This document shows, in pieces, positions 26,101-33,710 of a stretch of 64,000 nucleotides of DNA; within the stretch, counting starts at the first letter, position 1; each line of letters begins with the position of its first letter. The notes beneath the pieces were generated by a model. The model saw only the letters and a program-made list of their open reading frames with translations. It was not told the DNA's origin and did not search any database. The stretch comes from JAWSVE01 sp033852115. GTDB taxonomy: Bacteria; Pseudomonadota; Gammaproteobacteria; Pseudomonadales; Cellvibrionaceae. A program made the position numbers and the translations under genes. The stretch is taken from positions 186,001 through 250,000 of the forward strand of contig JAWSVE010000001.1 of assembly GCA_033852115.1 (NCBI GenBank), written 5' to 3'.

Positions 26101-26298
26101 GGTCACTTGATCTTCAACAACCTGAGGCGCCTGCCCCGGGTAAGACGTTTTGATAATGACCTGTACGTCACTGAGATCGGGAATCGCATCCACAGGTGTA
26201 CGTTTTAGTGAAAACAACCCGATGCCAACCAGTATAGCTGTCGCTAGTAGCACAAAAAAACGATTGACAACGGACCATCGAATAATGGATTCAATCAT
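23188..26298 (-). CDS. cusA: Cu(I)/Ag(I) efflux RND transporter CusA
   Basis: 1036 aa, full length. The TM4 signature 'GAMIDGAIVMIEN' (about 401-413) is that of the monovalent-metal HME4 group and not of CzcA. The three methionines of the periplasmic cleft in E. coli CusA appear to be kept, in 'YMPTTYPG', 'PLTMIETF' and 'RIDMLATG'. It pumps Cu(I)/Ag(I) out through CusC with CusB. Gene order on the minus strand is cusC-cusB-cusA-lipoprotein, with 3 bases between cusB and cusA. Confidence 0.95.
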   Translation of the reverse strand: MIESIIRWSVVNRFFVLLATAILVGIGLFSLKRTPVDAIPDLSDVQVIIKTSYPGQAPQVVEDQVTYPLTTAMLSVPGAVTVRGYSFFGDSYVYIIFDEQTDLYWARSRVLEYLSQVAPSLPSAAKPQLGPDATGVGWVYIYSLIDRTGKHDLSQLRSLQDWFLKYELQTVPGVSEVAAVGGMVKQYQVTVNPEKLRAFDIPLSHIQMAIKRANQEVGASVVEMAEAEYMVRASGYLQSEDDLANIPLGVNENGTPLLLKDVADIGLGPQMRRGIAELNGEGETVGGVVVMRFGENAQTTIDGVKAKLEQLKQGLPEGVEVVTVYDRSGLIERAVENLWHKLLEEFVVVALVCMAFLFHIRSSLVAIFSLPVGILTAFIIMHAQGINANIMSLGGIAIAIGAMIDGAIVMIENMHKHMEKTPLTKENRWQVVAESASEVGPALFFSLLIITVSFVPVFTLEAQEGRMFSPLAYTKTYAMAASAALAITLVPILMGYFIRGRVLPEHKNPINRFLTATYMPVLKKVLAFPKMTLVIALLLLSTVMWPLGKIGSEFIPPLDEGDLMYMPTTYPGISIGKARELLQQTDKLIASVPEVKTVFGKIGRADSATDPAPLTMIETFIQLKPQSEWREGVTTETLKKEFDALVKLPGVTNAWVMPIKTRIDMLATGIKTPVGIKIAGPDLTVIQDIGKQLEVILKDVPGTASVYSERVAGGRYLNVDINRAKAARFGLNIADVQQVIASAIGGMNVTQTVEGLERYPVNIRYPQSYRDSPQQLALLPIVTPRGERIALGDVADVRIEDGPPGIKSENARINGWTFVDIDGIDVGTYVVNAQQVVAEQLELPAGYSVGWSGQYEYMERAKAKLTYVIPLTLAIIAILLFLNFRSFIEVAILMGTLPFALIGSIWLMYFESFNFSIAVGVGFIALAGVAVEISVIMLVYLNQAWNRAKADAEGDVLSPEALRQAVIDGAGLRVRPVMMTAAAVTVGLLPILYGSGTGSEVMSRIAAPMVGGMISAVFLTLLVLPAVYFLWKKRVS

Positions 26299-26301
26299 GC
26301 T

Positions 26302-27969
26302 TTACTCCTTTTCGCCTGAATGCTGTTGGTGATTGGAGTGGTCCATCTTTGAGTGATCAACCGTAGTTTTCATACCACCATGATTCATCTCACCATGATT
26401 CATCTCACCGTGATTCATCTCATCGTGATTCATCTCACCGTGATTCATTAGGCTGTGGTCCACATTTTCTTCAACTACCGGAGATATGCTTTCATCACTT
26501 TCGCCATTCATAATATGCGTGCCAGTCATTTCATACTGCCCACTATCGAGCTTGGTAATTTCCATATGTAGCTGAGTGCCAGGTGTTAAAACCTCAAAAT
26601 TTACTTTTGGGTTAACCTGAAAATCCATGCTCATTGCTGGCCACTCCCAAGCGTCAATCGCATCATGCTTGACGGTCACCATGCGGTGGCTCGACATTAC
26701 GCTATCGATTGTTGCGGCTACCCAGACTGAACTTGGCTGACCGTCGCCGTGATGCATCCGCTTAAAATCAGAAGTTTTACTGGATTCAGAGTCGAGTAGG
26801 AACTGGGCTGATGTCACTACCCTATCTCCTTCGCTCAGGCCATCGATGATTTCGGCAATCGTTTGGTCTTGACGGCCTACTTTGACGGCAATCGATTTGT
26901 AGCTACCCTCACCCAAGGCCAACACCACTCGATCTTGACTACCGGTACGAATCAGTGCCTCCCTAGGGATAACAAGTAATTGCTCAGTACTGTCGGAGTG
27001 CACAGCGACTTGCGCAAACATATTAGGCTTGAGAGCAAAATTTGGGTTTTCAAAACGTAAACGAAGACGAACAGTGCGTGTCTTACTGTCCAGAGTTGGA
27101 TAGATATAATCAATCTGACCAGACCAGGTTTTACCCGGTAGGTAGTCCAAGGTCATGGTGACAGGATCCCCGGCTTTAACGAGGGCCGCTTGGCGTTCAA
27201 AGATTTCTGCCTCTACCCATACTTGATCCAATGCGCCAATACTGAGCATCGTCGTGCCAGGTTTAACGTAAAAACCTTCCCGAATATTCAGATTATCTAC
27301 GACGCCAGTTTGCGGTGCGTAGAACGTCACTGTTTGCTGAACTTTTAAGGTGCGCTTTAGCGCTTTAATTGACTCATCTGGGATTTGTAAGGCCTTAAGC
27401 CTGTCTTCCGAAGCTTCAATTAAGCGTGTGTTTTTTCGATTAAGTGCGAGCACCAACTCCTCTTGTGCATTGACTAATTCTGGTGAATAAAGTGAATACA
27501 AAGGCTCGCCCTGTTGTACCGGATCGCCCGCTGCCTTCACGTATAATTTCTCCACCCAACCAGAAATTCGAGGATGAATGTGGATCAACTTGTCTTCATC
27601 GTATTTAACATACCCGACAGTGACAATTTCCGTATGAAGTGGCTGGCGCTCAACCAAGCCGGTACGAACCCCCAAATTATTAATCACGTCGGGTGATATG
27701 CTGATTGTTCCGGGGCCTTCGTCATTGGCTTTTGCACCTTCGTCGTAGACTGGAATAAGATCCATGCCCATGGGCGACTTACCCGGTTTATCGCGTCGAT
27801 AATTCGGGTCCATCGGCGCCACCCAATACAAGGGTTCTTGTTTAGCCCCCGGAGACGTCTCGGAACCGCTGTTTCCACCACCAAGAGAGACAGTCAGTAG
27901 GCCGCCTACAAGGATGCCCGAGATTGCAGCAACAAGCGTTGCGGGCTTAAATATGTCTGATGTATTCAT
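26302..27969 (-). CDS. cusB: CusB adaptor fused to a CusF-like domain with a His/Met repeat tail
   Basis: 555 aa, longer than usual CusB (about 400). N-terminal membrane anchor; a short heavy-metal-binding 'YWVAPMDPNYRRDKPGKSPMGMDLIPVY' unit (about 48-75); then the hairpin, lipoyl and beta-barrel parts of the membrane-fusion family to about residue 385. After that comes a CusF-like domain: His, then Trp-Pro-x-Met-x-Met (EWPAMSMDF) with the spacing of E. coli CusF His36/Trp44/Met47/Met49. The C-terminus has five near-perfect MNHGE-type units encoded by 15-base repeats and ends in His/Met. The chaperone and adaptor are thus covalently joined. Confidence 0.9.
   Translation of the reverse strand: MNTSDIFKPATLVAAISGILVGGLLTVSLGGGNSGSETSPGAKQEPLYWVAPMDPNYRRDKPGKSPMGMDLIPVYDEGAKANDEGPGTISISPDVINNLGVRTGLVERQPLHTEIVTVGYVKYDEDKLIHIHPRISGWVEKLYVKAAGDPVQQGEPLYSLYSPELVNAQEELVLALNRKNTRLIEASEDRLKALQIPDESIKALKRTLKVQQTVTFYAPQTGVVDNLNIREGFYVKPGTTMLSIGALDQVWVEAEIFERQAALVKAGDPVTMTLDYLPGKTWSGQIDYIYPTLDSKTRTVRLRLRFENPNFALKPNMFAQVAVHSDSTEQLLVIPREALIRTGSQDRVVLALGEGSYKSIAVKVGRQDQTIAEIIDGLSEGDRVVTSAQFLLDSESSKTSDFKRMHHGDGQPSSVWVAATIDSVMSSHRMVTVKHDAIDAWEWPAMSMDFQVNPKVNFEVLTPGTQLHMEITKLDSGQYEMTGTHIMNGESDESISPVVEENVDHSLMNHGEMNHDEMNHGEMNHGEMNHGGMKTTVDHSKMDHSNHQQHSGEKE
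26374..26448 (-). repeat. 15-base tandem repeat in cusB (MNHGE units)
   Basis: Five consecutive 15-base units with only one to three differences encode repeated Met-Asn-His-Gly/Asp-Glu. Copy number could change by slippage without breaking the frame, altering the number of His/Met ligands. Confidence 0.9.
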
Positions 27970-27991
27970 GTTTTTCTCCTATCGTTGCGCT

Positions 27992-29332
27992 TCACTCAAA
28001 CGCAGCGTGGCTAGATTCTTTTGTAGATGGGGTGCCCGCCTGAAAATAATTAAGCTGGGCAATGTTTTTTTGCATGTCGATATCCACATGTAATGCTTCT
28101 ATCCGTGCATTAAGTTCGGCAATACGCGCACGCACGACTTCAGCAAAATCACCGTCGTCATTTGTATAAGCGGAAAGAGACGCTTCTGCTTGCTCGGCCA
28201 TTTCTTTTAGCAAACGGGAATCAAATAAAAACTTGCGCTCGACTAACCTGAGGTACATGGCTTCTGCCGAGTCATAGCTAGCTTTCAATTGTCGCAGTAC
28301 TAGCGCTCGCTCGGTTTTCACGGCTTCTAATTCAGCATTAGCCGATTGCACCTTTTTGTCTTGTCGCTTACCCGTAAACAACGGCACATCGAAGCTCACA
28401 CCAACAGAAAAAAAGTCTGAGCGATCATCGCCCATGGGTGTTTGATCCCGATAACCATAACTCGCGTTAACGCCCCATTGCGGCTTGTAGCTTTGCTTCG
28501 CTAATTTCACACTGGAATCAAACGCATTAATTTTTTGGTCAATGCGTTTTATCTTGGGATGGCGACTCAAGACGTCTGACAATTGACGAAGCTTCGTCGA
28601 GCGATCACGTTCTTTTAACAAACCAGGCGCCTTCAGTTCAATGAGGCTTTCTGAGTTCTCGTTTTCGGAAATATTGATGACCGGGTCGCCCAACCATTCA
28701 CCCAACTTAGCGAGCGACATATCCCGCTGCTGATATAAACGAGTGAGGCGGTCGTCAAGCCGAGTCAGTTCGAGCTGTGCCCTGACAAGATCCTGTTGAC
28801 GCGTTCTCCCGGAAGCTGTGGTGTAGCTAGATTGAGCCACGTCGACCAGATGCTCAAAAAGCCCCCGGTCCTGCTCTATCAGATGGATTGTCTGTTCACT
28901 TCTGTAAGTATCCAGCCACAGCTGAGCAACCGTTACGGCAACTTGCGCGTTTCGATCCGCTCTCGCATGGGGTTGCATCTCACTCAACTTTTGTAGCTTT
29001 TCACGCTTGAGAGCGAGCGTTTTACCGCGCGGGAACATTTGGCTCACACCCACTTTAAATTGCGTCATGCCCTCCTGAGAAAAATCAAAGGTATCTATCG
29101 GAAGGTTTGCCACGCCCAAGCTGACTGAGGGGTCCGGGAGCGAGCCCGCTTCAACACTCAGCGCATCAAGGCTTTCTTGACGCTTCAAACTTCCCTGTAC
29201 CCAAGGGTCTTGTCGTTGGGCTGTTGTCACTGCATTTTCAAGCGAGTATGAATCGGCTTGTGCTAAGTTTGCCGACAAGGCAACCAGCGAGGCGCATACT
29301 ATGGGCCTCCAAATTTTGTAGTCAAAGTGCAT
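27992..29332 (-). CDS. cusC: TolC-family outer-membrane efflux channel (CusC-like)
   Basis: 446 aa with a Sec signal peptide (cleavage near AQA, about 26). Helical coiled-coil repeats and short barrel segments fit the TolC/OEP family; it lacks a lipoprotein cysteine, unlike E. coli CusC. It would form the outer-membrane exit of the CusBA pump. The start overlaps the DUF411 stop by one base and the stop is 22 bases upstream of cusB, so the operon is tight. Confidence 0.88.
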   Translation of the reverse strand: MHFDYKIWRPIVCASLVALSANLAQADSYSLENAVTTAQRQDPWVQGSLKRQESLDALSVEAGSLPDPSVSLGVANLPIDTFDFSQEGMTQFKVGVSQMFPRGKTLALKREKLQKLSEMQPHARADRNAQVAVTVAQLWLDTYRSEQTIHLIEQDRGLFEHLVDVAQSSYTTASGRTRQQDLVRAQLELTRLDDRLTRLYQQRDMSLAKLGEWLGDPVINISENENSESLIELKAPGLLKERDRSTKLRQLSDVLSRHPKIKRIDQKINAFDSSVKLAKQSYKPQWGVNASYGYRDQTPMGDDRSDFFSVGVSFDVPLFTGKRQDKKVQSANAELEAVKTERALVLRQLKASYDSAEAMYLRLVERKFLFDSRLLKEMAEQAEASLSAYTNDDGDFAEVVRARIAELNARIEALHVDIDMQKNIAQLNYFQAGTPSTKESSHAAFE

Positions 29333-29826
29333 TAATATTGCTCCTCTAGGCTGGACACCGTGGCGAAGGGTTCCGTGCTGCCGTCAGCTTTTACCAATAA
29401 CACTTCATAGGGTGTGAAACGGTCCCCCATTTCCATACCTGGACTACCGGCGGGCATGCCCGGCACCGCCAGACCAATCGCACCTTCCGGCGGATTGGCT
29501 ATAAATGCAGTGATATGCTTGGCGGGAATATGGCCTTCAAAGAAATACCCATCAGAGGTCACGCCGGTATGGCAAGACTGCATATTGGCAGGAATATTGA
29601 GGTTCTTTTTGATGCCATCGAGGGAGTTACGATTGCGGATGGTGGGGTCAAAACCATTTTCTTCGATATGGGAAACCCATTTGCCACAACACCCGCAGCT
29701 TGGGCTCTTAAATACTTCTATTGCGATGCCTTGTGTCGCCTTTGACGATTCAGGTGCTGACGATTCGGAACAGGCCACCAGGGCCATAAATATGATTGAA
29801 AGGATACTGAGCGTTACAGCTTTCAT
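29332..29826 (-). CDS. DUF411 metal-binding lipoprotein
   Basis: 164 aa. Lipoprotein signal (LVACSES, lipid Cys19), then the DUF411 thioredoxin-like domain with the cysteine cluster 'SPSCGCCGKW' (Cys44, Cys46, Cys47) and the later 'MQSCHTG' and 'GHIPAKHI' motifs. DUF411 proteins are regular companions of copper efflux operons and probably bind copper in the periplasm; no reaction is established. It overlaps cusC by one base (the first structural partner of the pump). Confidence 0.88.
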   Translation of the reverse strand: MKAVTLSILSIIFMALVACSESSAPESSKATQGIAIEVFKSPSCGCCGKWVSHIEENGFDPTIRNRNSLDGIKKNLNIPANMQSCHTGVTSDGYFFEGHIPAKHITAFIANPPEGAIGLAVPGMPAGSPGMEMGDRFTPYEVLLVKADGSTEPFATVSSLEEQY

Positions 29827-29940
29827 TGTTTAATCCTCTAAGATCCACGAGCAACAGCGCTTGCGGAAATGATTAAATATGAGGATCAAAGGGATCCTCG
29901 GCTTTAAAAACGTCTTATTTCAGACGCAATTAGGGTGTGA

Positions 29941-30345
29941 TTAGCCGAGAATGGGAGGACGGTAGAGAGAGCTAGTAGGCTTAATGACTCCTGCCTGACT
30001 TAAAAAGAAAGAAGATTGATTACGAAACCCGAGAGTCTCAAGTCGAACGGAAGTTAGAATCGCGCTGACAGAGTGGCATGCTGTCATCGGGCATCCGTCA
30101 TCGCAACACTCGTCATCAGCACTAGTGACCGTTTCAGAGGTGTGAGTTGCGGCCTCAGGATGGTGAACTGCGTCACCATGACATGTCGAGCTTACGGCAG
30201 GCTGAAGAGCAATGTCAGCGACTGTATTACTAAACATCATATTCGATTGCACGTCCGCCAACACTACCTGACCCAAGAAGGTCAATAGTGCGAAAAGCAC
30301 CCATTTGCGGGTGTTTTTGTTGGTTCGGAACGAATTCATATTCAT
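29941..30345 (-). CDS. CopL/DUF2946-like Cys/His-rich protein
   Basis: 134 aa. Signal-like segment (KWVLFALLTFLGQVVLA), then a His/Cys-rich centre (STCHGDAVHHPE ... DDECCDDGCPMTACH) and the C-terminal 'SLYRPPI' typical of CopL/DUF2946 proteins linked to copper operons, where they bind metal and influence expression. It is the first gene of the minus-strand copper operon leading to DUF411-cusCBA. A 7-base stem (GAGGATC/GATCCTC, about 29,880-29,900) lies between it and DUF411 and may modulate readthrough. Confidence 0.75.
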   Translation of the reverse strand: MNMNSFRTNKNTRKWVLFALLTFLGQVVLADVQSNMMFSNTVADIALQPAVSSTCHGDAVHHPEAATHTSETVTSADDECCDDGCPMTACHSVSAILTSVRLETLGFRNQSSFFLSQAGVIKPTSSLYRPPILG

Positions 30346-30416
30346 CTTTAACTTAGATTACAACGTTAACAATAGCATTTCGTATCGAATTTGCCCAGCG
30401 AGCAAGAGGTATAGAT

Positions 30417-30446
30417 TGACTTAAGTCATGTTACATATCACGTAAC
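30417..30446 (-). promoter_or_regulatory. Palindromic control region of the copL-cus operon
   Basis: A perfect 12-base palindrome TGACTTAAGTCA (30,417-30,428) and GTTAC (30,430-30,434) with GTAAC (30,442-30,446), spaced by 7. The second resembles the local TTAC-N6-GTAA boxes but with one extra base. They lie 72-101 bases upstream of the CopL-like start. Whether the local regulator binds here is not certain. Confidence 0.45.
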
Positions 30447-30527
30447 CGGTCTACGTCAATCCACTCACTGATTGTCACTTTCAAACTCGGGCACGACTCG
30501 ACAAATTAGATAAAATTACGTCCTCTC

Positions 30528-30566
30528 AGCGGTAGGGTAGGTATTTCTTGTACCTACCCTACCGCT
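30528..30566. repeat. Perfect 16-base inverted repeat
   Basis: AGCGGTAGGGTAGGTA (30,528-30,543), loop TTTCTTG, and TACCTACCCTACCGCT (30,551-30,566) match without error. No T-run follows on either strand, so it is not a standard terminator. It lies 45 bases upstream of the DUF6088 gene. It could be an operator, a transcription barrier between cargo modules, or a recombination-related site. Confidence 0.85.
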
Positions 30567-30611
30567 TCAAGCAAACCATTTTCTGAGGCTCAACACCCTG
30601 CTATTCAATGC

Positions 30612-31301
30612 ATGTCTTATACTGCACCGTCAACACGAACTCGGTACATAGAACTTTTGGCAAACATGACCACACAAGATATTGTCCTTCACTACATTGA
30701 TAACCTCGAACGTGGCACCCCATTCTACATAAACGAACTCTACGAGCTCGCGCCCAAGGGCTCTGTTCAAAAAGCGATAGGTAAGCTTGTCCGAGCCGGC
30801 AAAGTCGTTCGCGTTAACAAGGGGATGTATGCAGCACCAAAACCACTTCCGAGCGTCCCAAGCATTGTCATCACAACCAACCCAGATGAAATCGCCAAGC
30901 TTTGGGCAAAGAAACGTCGGTATCGCCTAGTCAGCCAAGGGGTCGAAGCAGCCTATAAAATTGGCTTTCAAACGCAAGCACCGGTCAGAACTGTTTATTG
31001 GAGTGATGGGCCTACAAAGGAATTTACATTCGGGAACGCTACGTTATTTATTCGCCGAGTTTCTAGTAAAAAGCTTAAGTTTTCTGGCCAAGCTCTAGGT
31101 GTATTGCTGCGAGCGATCTACGTAACAAACGCAGATGCGATTGAGATGAAGGATCTACAAACTGCGTTTAACCGGTTGTCTATTACCAGTATAGAAATGG
31201 CAAGGATTCTTAAACAACTCCAAGAAGAACCTTTGCCGAAGAAGTGGATTAGCAAGCTTAAATCTTTCGAGAAGTTATCTACTCAGGGGCTCGGCGACTA
31301 A
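30612..31301 (+). CDS. DUF6088 (AbiEi antitoxin-like) protein
   Basis: 229 aa, cytosolic. N-terminal winged-helix-like part ('YINELYELAPKGSVQKAIGKLVRAGKVVRVNKGMYAAP'), as in AbiEi-type transcriptional regulators/antitoxins, followed by the DUF6088 pattern 'TNPDEIAKLWAKKRRYRLVSQGVEAAYKIGFQTQ...VYWSDGPTKEFTFGN'. AbiEi proteins normally pair with an AbiEii nucleotidyltransferase toxin; no such gene follows (the next one is opposite and XRE-like). It may act alone as a regulator. A perfect palindrome lies just upstream. Confidence 0.75.
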   Translation: MSYTAPSTRTRYIELLANMTTQDIVLHYIDNLERGTPFYINELYELAPKGSVQKAIGKLVRAGKVVRVNKGMYAAPKPLPSVPSIVITTNPDEIAKLWAKKRRYRLVSQGVEAAYKIGFQTQAPVRTVYWSDGPTKEFTFGNATLFIRRVSSKKLKFSGQALGVLLRAIYVTNADAIEMKDLQTAFNRLSITSIEMARILKQLQEEPLPKKWISKLKSFEKLSTQGLGD

Positions 31302-31346
31302 TACGCTCAAAAATCCGTTGTTGTCGATTTTGACAACTATATAAAT

Positions 31347-31613
31347 CTAAGCATCTACGTTTCGGCTTTCACTCGACATAGACTGAATCATCACTTCCAA
31401 CCCTTCTTGTGGGTCAGCACCAATGACATGGCAGTATTGGATAAACTCTAATATCTCTATTTTACGTCTATCCTGTTCCATCTTCCCCAACACAGAATGA
31501 TGTCTCCCCATCTTAATAGATGCAGCTCGAAGAGATAGACCACTGTCTTCACGCTTCTGCTTCATCCAAGCGCGCAATCTATCGTAGTGAGGTGAATAAG
31601 GAGATGTTTTCAT
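31347..31613 (-). CDS. XRE-family helix-turn-helix regulator
   Basis: 88 aa from ATG 31,613 (MKTSPYSPHYDRL); the frame is open to 31,706 but that part crosses the operator region and encodes a non-typical hydrophobic stretch. Helix-turn-helix of the Cro/C1 type: 'REDSGLSLRAASIKMGRHHSVLGKMEQDRRKIEILEFIQYCHVIG'. It is divergent from the 187-aa gene. Two inverted repeats with TGTCTC half sites lie in between, so autoregulation and control of the helicase cluster are likely. Confidence 0.8.
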   Translation of the reverse strand: MKTSPYSPHYDRLRAWMKQKREDSGLSLRAASIKMGRHHSVLGKMEQDRRKIEILEFIQYCHVIGADPQEGLEVMIQSMSSESRNVDA

Positions 31614-31659
31614 TGTCTCGATGATAGAGACAATATAGAATGTCGCGAAATTCGAGACA
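31612..31659. promoter_or_regulatory. Twin operator between XRE gene and helicase cluster
   Basis: First site: ATTGTCTC (31,612-31,619), 7 bases, GAGACAAT (31,627-31,634). Second site: TGTCGCGAA-A-TTCGAGACA (31,641-31,659), one mismatch. Both share TGTCTC half sites. Position next to the XRE start and upstream of the divergent gene fits a repressor operator. Confidence 0.65.
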
Positions 31660-31686
31660 CCAAAAGACATAGACACTAAGAAGTAG

Positions 31687-32250
31687 ATGAAGACCATAGA
31701 AATCAAGCCTGAGCTACTTGCTGTCCTCAGATCCTTTACCCAACAGCAATTTACGGTAGACCAACTGACAACAGCCTACCTAGAAAGTAAGGCATGCAAA
31801 CATTCGAACAAAAAATCAGCACGCCAATTCGTCTATAGAAATATGGTTCGAATGATGAAAGCTGAATTAATGAGTCGCGAAATCAAGAAAGGTGGTTGGC
31901 CAACCTATGTGCTCACTAAGCGTTTTAGCGAGAGCGCCGACAATAAAAAAGTCTCCCCTAAAGTGAGCACCAATAAGCAACGCCAACACAGGAAACAAGA
32001 TGATCCAGAAAAGCCTAGCGTTACTACAGCCATAAGAGAGTTATCAGAAAGGTTAAGCCAGCATAGATCGGACATGCTTTGTGCCGTTGGGGAAGCCGAA
32101 GAATATCACGCCCTGTGCACTGCTCATCCAGGGCTAAAAATACAGACTCAAGAGCTCTACAACCGAGCGAGGGAGCGCAGTGCCATCCTCCTTGGCAAGA
32201 TCAAGGCTCTCGAAACACTTATCTCTATCAAAGCGCCTGAGCAGTGCTAA
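31687..32250 (+). CDS. Unknown protein coupled to the helicase
   Basis: 187 aa, not recognised. The N-terminal half (about 1-78) looks like a winged helix ('FTVDQLTTAYLESK...SARQFVYRNMVRMMKAELMSREIKKGGWPTYVLTKRF'), so it could bind DNA. A basic linker (80-110) leads to a helical C-terminal part with many Glu/Ala (RERSAILLGKIKALETLI). The last 7 bases overlap the start of the helicase gene, which implies translational coupling and probably a joint function. Expression is likely controlled by the divergent XRE regulator. Confidence 0.65.
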   Translation: MKTIEIKPELLAVLRSFTQQQFTVDQLTTAYLESKACKHSNKKSARQFVYRNMVRMMKAELMSREIKKGGWPTYVLTKRFSESADNKKVSPKVSTNKQRQHRKQDDPEKPSVTTAIRELSERLSQHRSDMLCAVGEAEEYHALCTAHPGLKIQTQELYNRARERSAILLGKIKALETLISIKAPEQC

Positions 32251-33683
32251 AGCTTCGTAAGTGGCAAGCAGAGGCGATTTCTGCAATTCGGCGAAAGTAT
32301 GCGCAAGGACAATCACACTTTCTCTGTCTTGCGACCCCCGGTGCGGGCAAAACGCTCATGGCATCAATTTTGGCGAAACAGTTATTTCAATCCAACGAGA
32401 TTGACTTGGTCATTTGTTTTTCACCGTCGATTAATATCGCTACTGCCTTACAGCACTCTCTCGAAAAACATATTGGACATCACATTAACGGACGGCTAGG
32501 TGCCAAGGGTCATGTAATGACCTATCAATCAATGCTAAGCCTTGATCAAAGCTATTGGGAAATTCTTTCTCAATACCGTGTTTTGGCCATTTTTGATGAA
32601 ATACACCACTGTGCCGGCGACGCGTTTGGCAACGGCAATAGCTGGGGGCAAACAATAGTTAACTCCATACAAGGTAGAGCAACCTATACGCTGTCGTTGA
32701 CCGGCACACCTTGGCGTTCAGATAACATACCCATTGCACTCTCTAACTATTGTGAGCAAGGAAAAGTCAACTGCGACTATAGCTACGGTTTAAATAAAGC
32801 CATTAAAGATTATGTTTGTAGAGCCCCTAAAATTATAGCCATCGACAACGAGAAGATATCGTTACGAGAAAATGGTAGGGAGTCCTATTATAACTCGTTT
32901 GAATCACTACTTAGCGAGTCGACTTGCAGCTACCAGCAAATACTCGACAATCCCGGCCTCATTCGCCAAGTCATCAAAAAGGCATCGGCCCAGCTATCTT
33001 CTTTACGCAAGCAAAACCGTGACGCAGGTGCTCTAATCGTTGCAGCCAGTATTAACCACGCGTTAAAAATTTCTAAAACCCTCAAAGAGGTTACAGGTGA
33101 TGAAAGTGCTGTCGTAACTCACTTACACGACGACGCTCAAGATATTATTCAACAATTCCGATCTTCCACTCAAAAATGGATTATTTCCGTTGGCATGATC
33201 AGCGAGGGTACAGATATTCCTCGACTTCGTGTCTGCTGCCATTTAAGCAGAATAAAAACTGAACTCGCCTTCCGTCAAGTGCTTGGAAGGGTTCTCCGCT
33301 CTTCAGGAAAGCATGACTCTCCCGGATACCTATTTATGCCAGCAGAGCCCAACCTAATTGCATTTGCACAACGCGTAGCGGAAGACGTTCCCGAGGAACA
33401 CACCGTATCCATTGACGTAATGGAAGAGCAAACATCCTTCACCGAATGCACCAGTAACGAACCTAACGACGAACTAGGGATTAACTATCCACCTATCGAT
33501 GAAGTGCTTTTACACGTTCCATTCGATTTGGACGGGTCACCTCTTAATGAGAATACATCATCACCGGATATAACCAATGGAATCTACCCAAGTTTATCCG
33601 ACACATACAATATGACGATCGACTTTTTCGGACGCTTCAAGCAGCAAATAATTCAACCCACGATTCTCAACAGCTCAACCTAA
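32244..33683 (+). CDS. SF2 DEAD/DEAH-type helicase
   Basis: 479 aa, GTG start at 32,244 overlapping the previous gene. Motif Q-like 'LRKWQAEAI', Walker A 'ATPGAGKT' (about 30-37), Walker B 'FDEIHH', motif III 'SLTGTPWR', and C-terminal motifs 'ISEGTDIPRLRVCCHL' and 'QVLGRVLR', as in restriction-type (ResIII) helicases. No nuclease, methylase or specificity gene is nearby. It may be a defence, replication or element-maintenance helicase; the tight link to two unknown genes suggests a small system of its own. Confidence 0.85.
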   Translation: MLKLRKWQAEAISAIRRKYAQGQSHFLCLATPGAGKTLMASILAKQLFQSNEIDLVICFSPSINIATALQHSLEKHIGHHINGRLGAKGHVMTYQSMLSLDQSYWEILSQYRVLAIFDEIHHCAGDAFGNGNSWGQTIVNSIQGRATYTLSLTGTPWRSDNIPIALSNYCEQGKVNCDYSYGLNKAIKDYVCRAPKIIAIDNEKISLRENGRESYYNSFESLLSESTCSYQQILDNPGLIRQVIKKASAQLSSLRKQNRDAGALIVAASINHALKISKTLKEVTGDESAVVTHLHDDAQDIIQQFRSSTQKWIISVGMISEGTDIPRLRVCCHLSRIKTELAFRQVLGRVLRSSGKHDSPGYLFMPAEPNLIAFAQRVAEDVPEEHTVSIDVMEEQTSFTECTSNEPNDELGINYPPIDEVLLHVPFDLDGSPLNENTSSPDITNGIYPSLSDTYNMTIDFFGRFKQQIIQPTILNSST

Positions 33684-33710
33684 TTGTTTCAAAAAGATAG
33701 GAGTAGACCT

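Noticed and set aside
26374..26448. Direct repeats that might be an iteron or CRISPR
   Set aside because: They are in-frame 15-base coding repeats within cusB.
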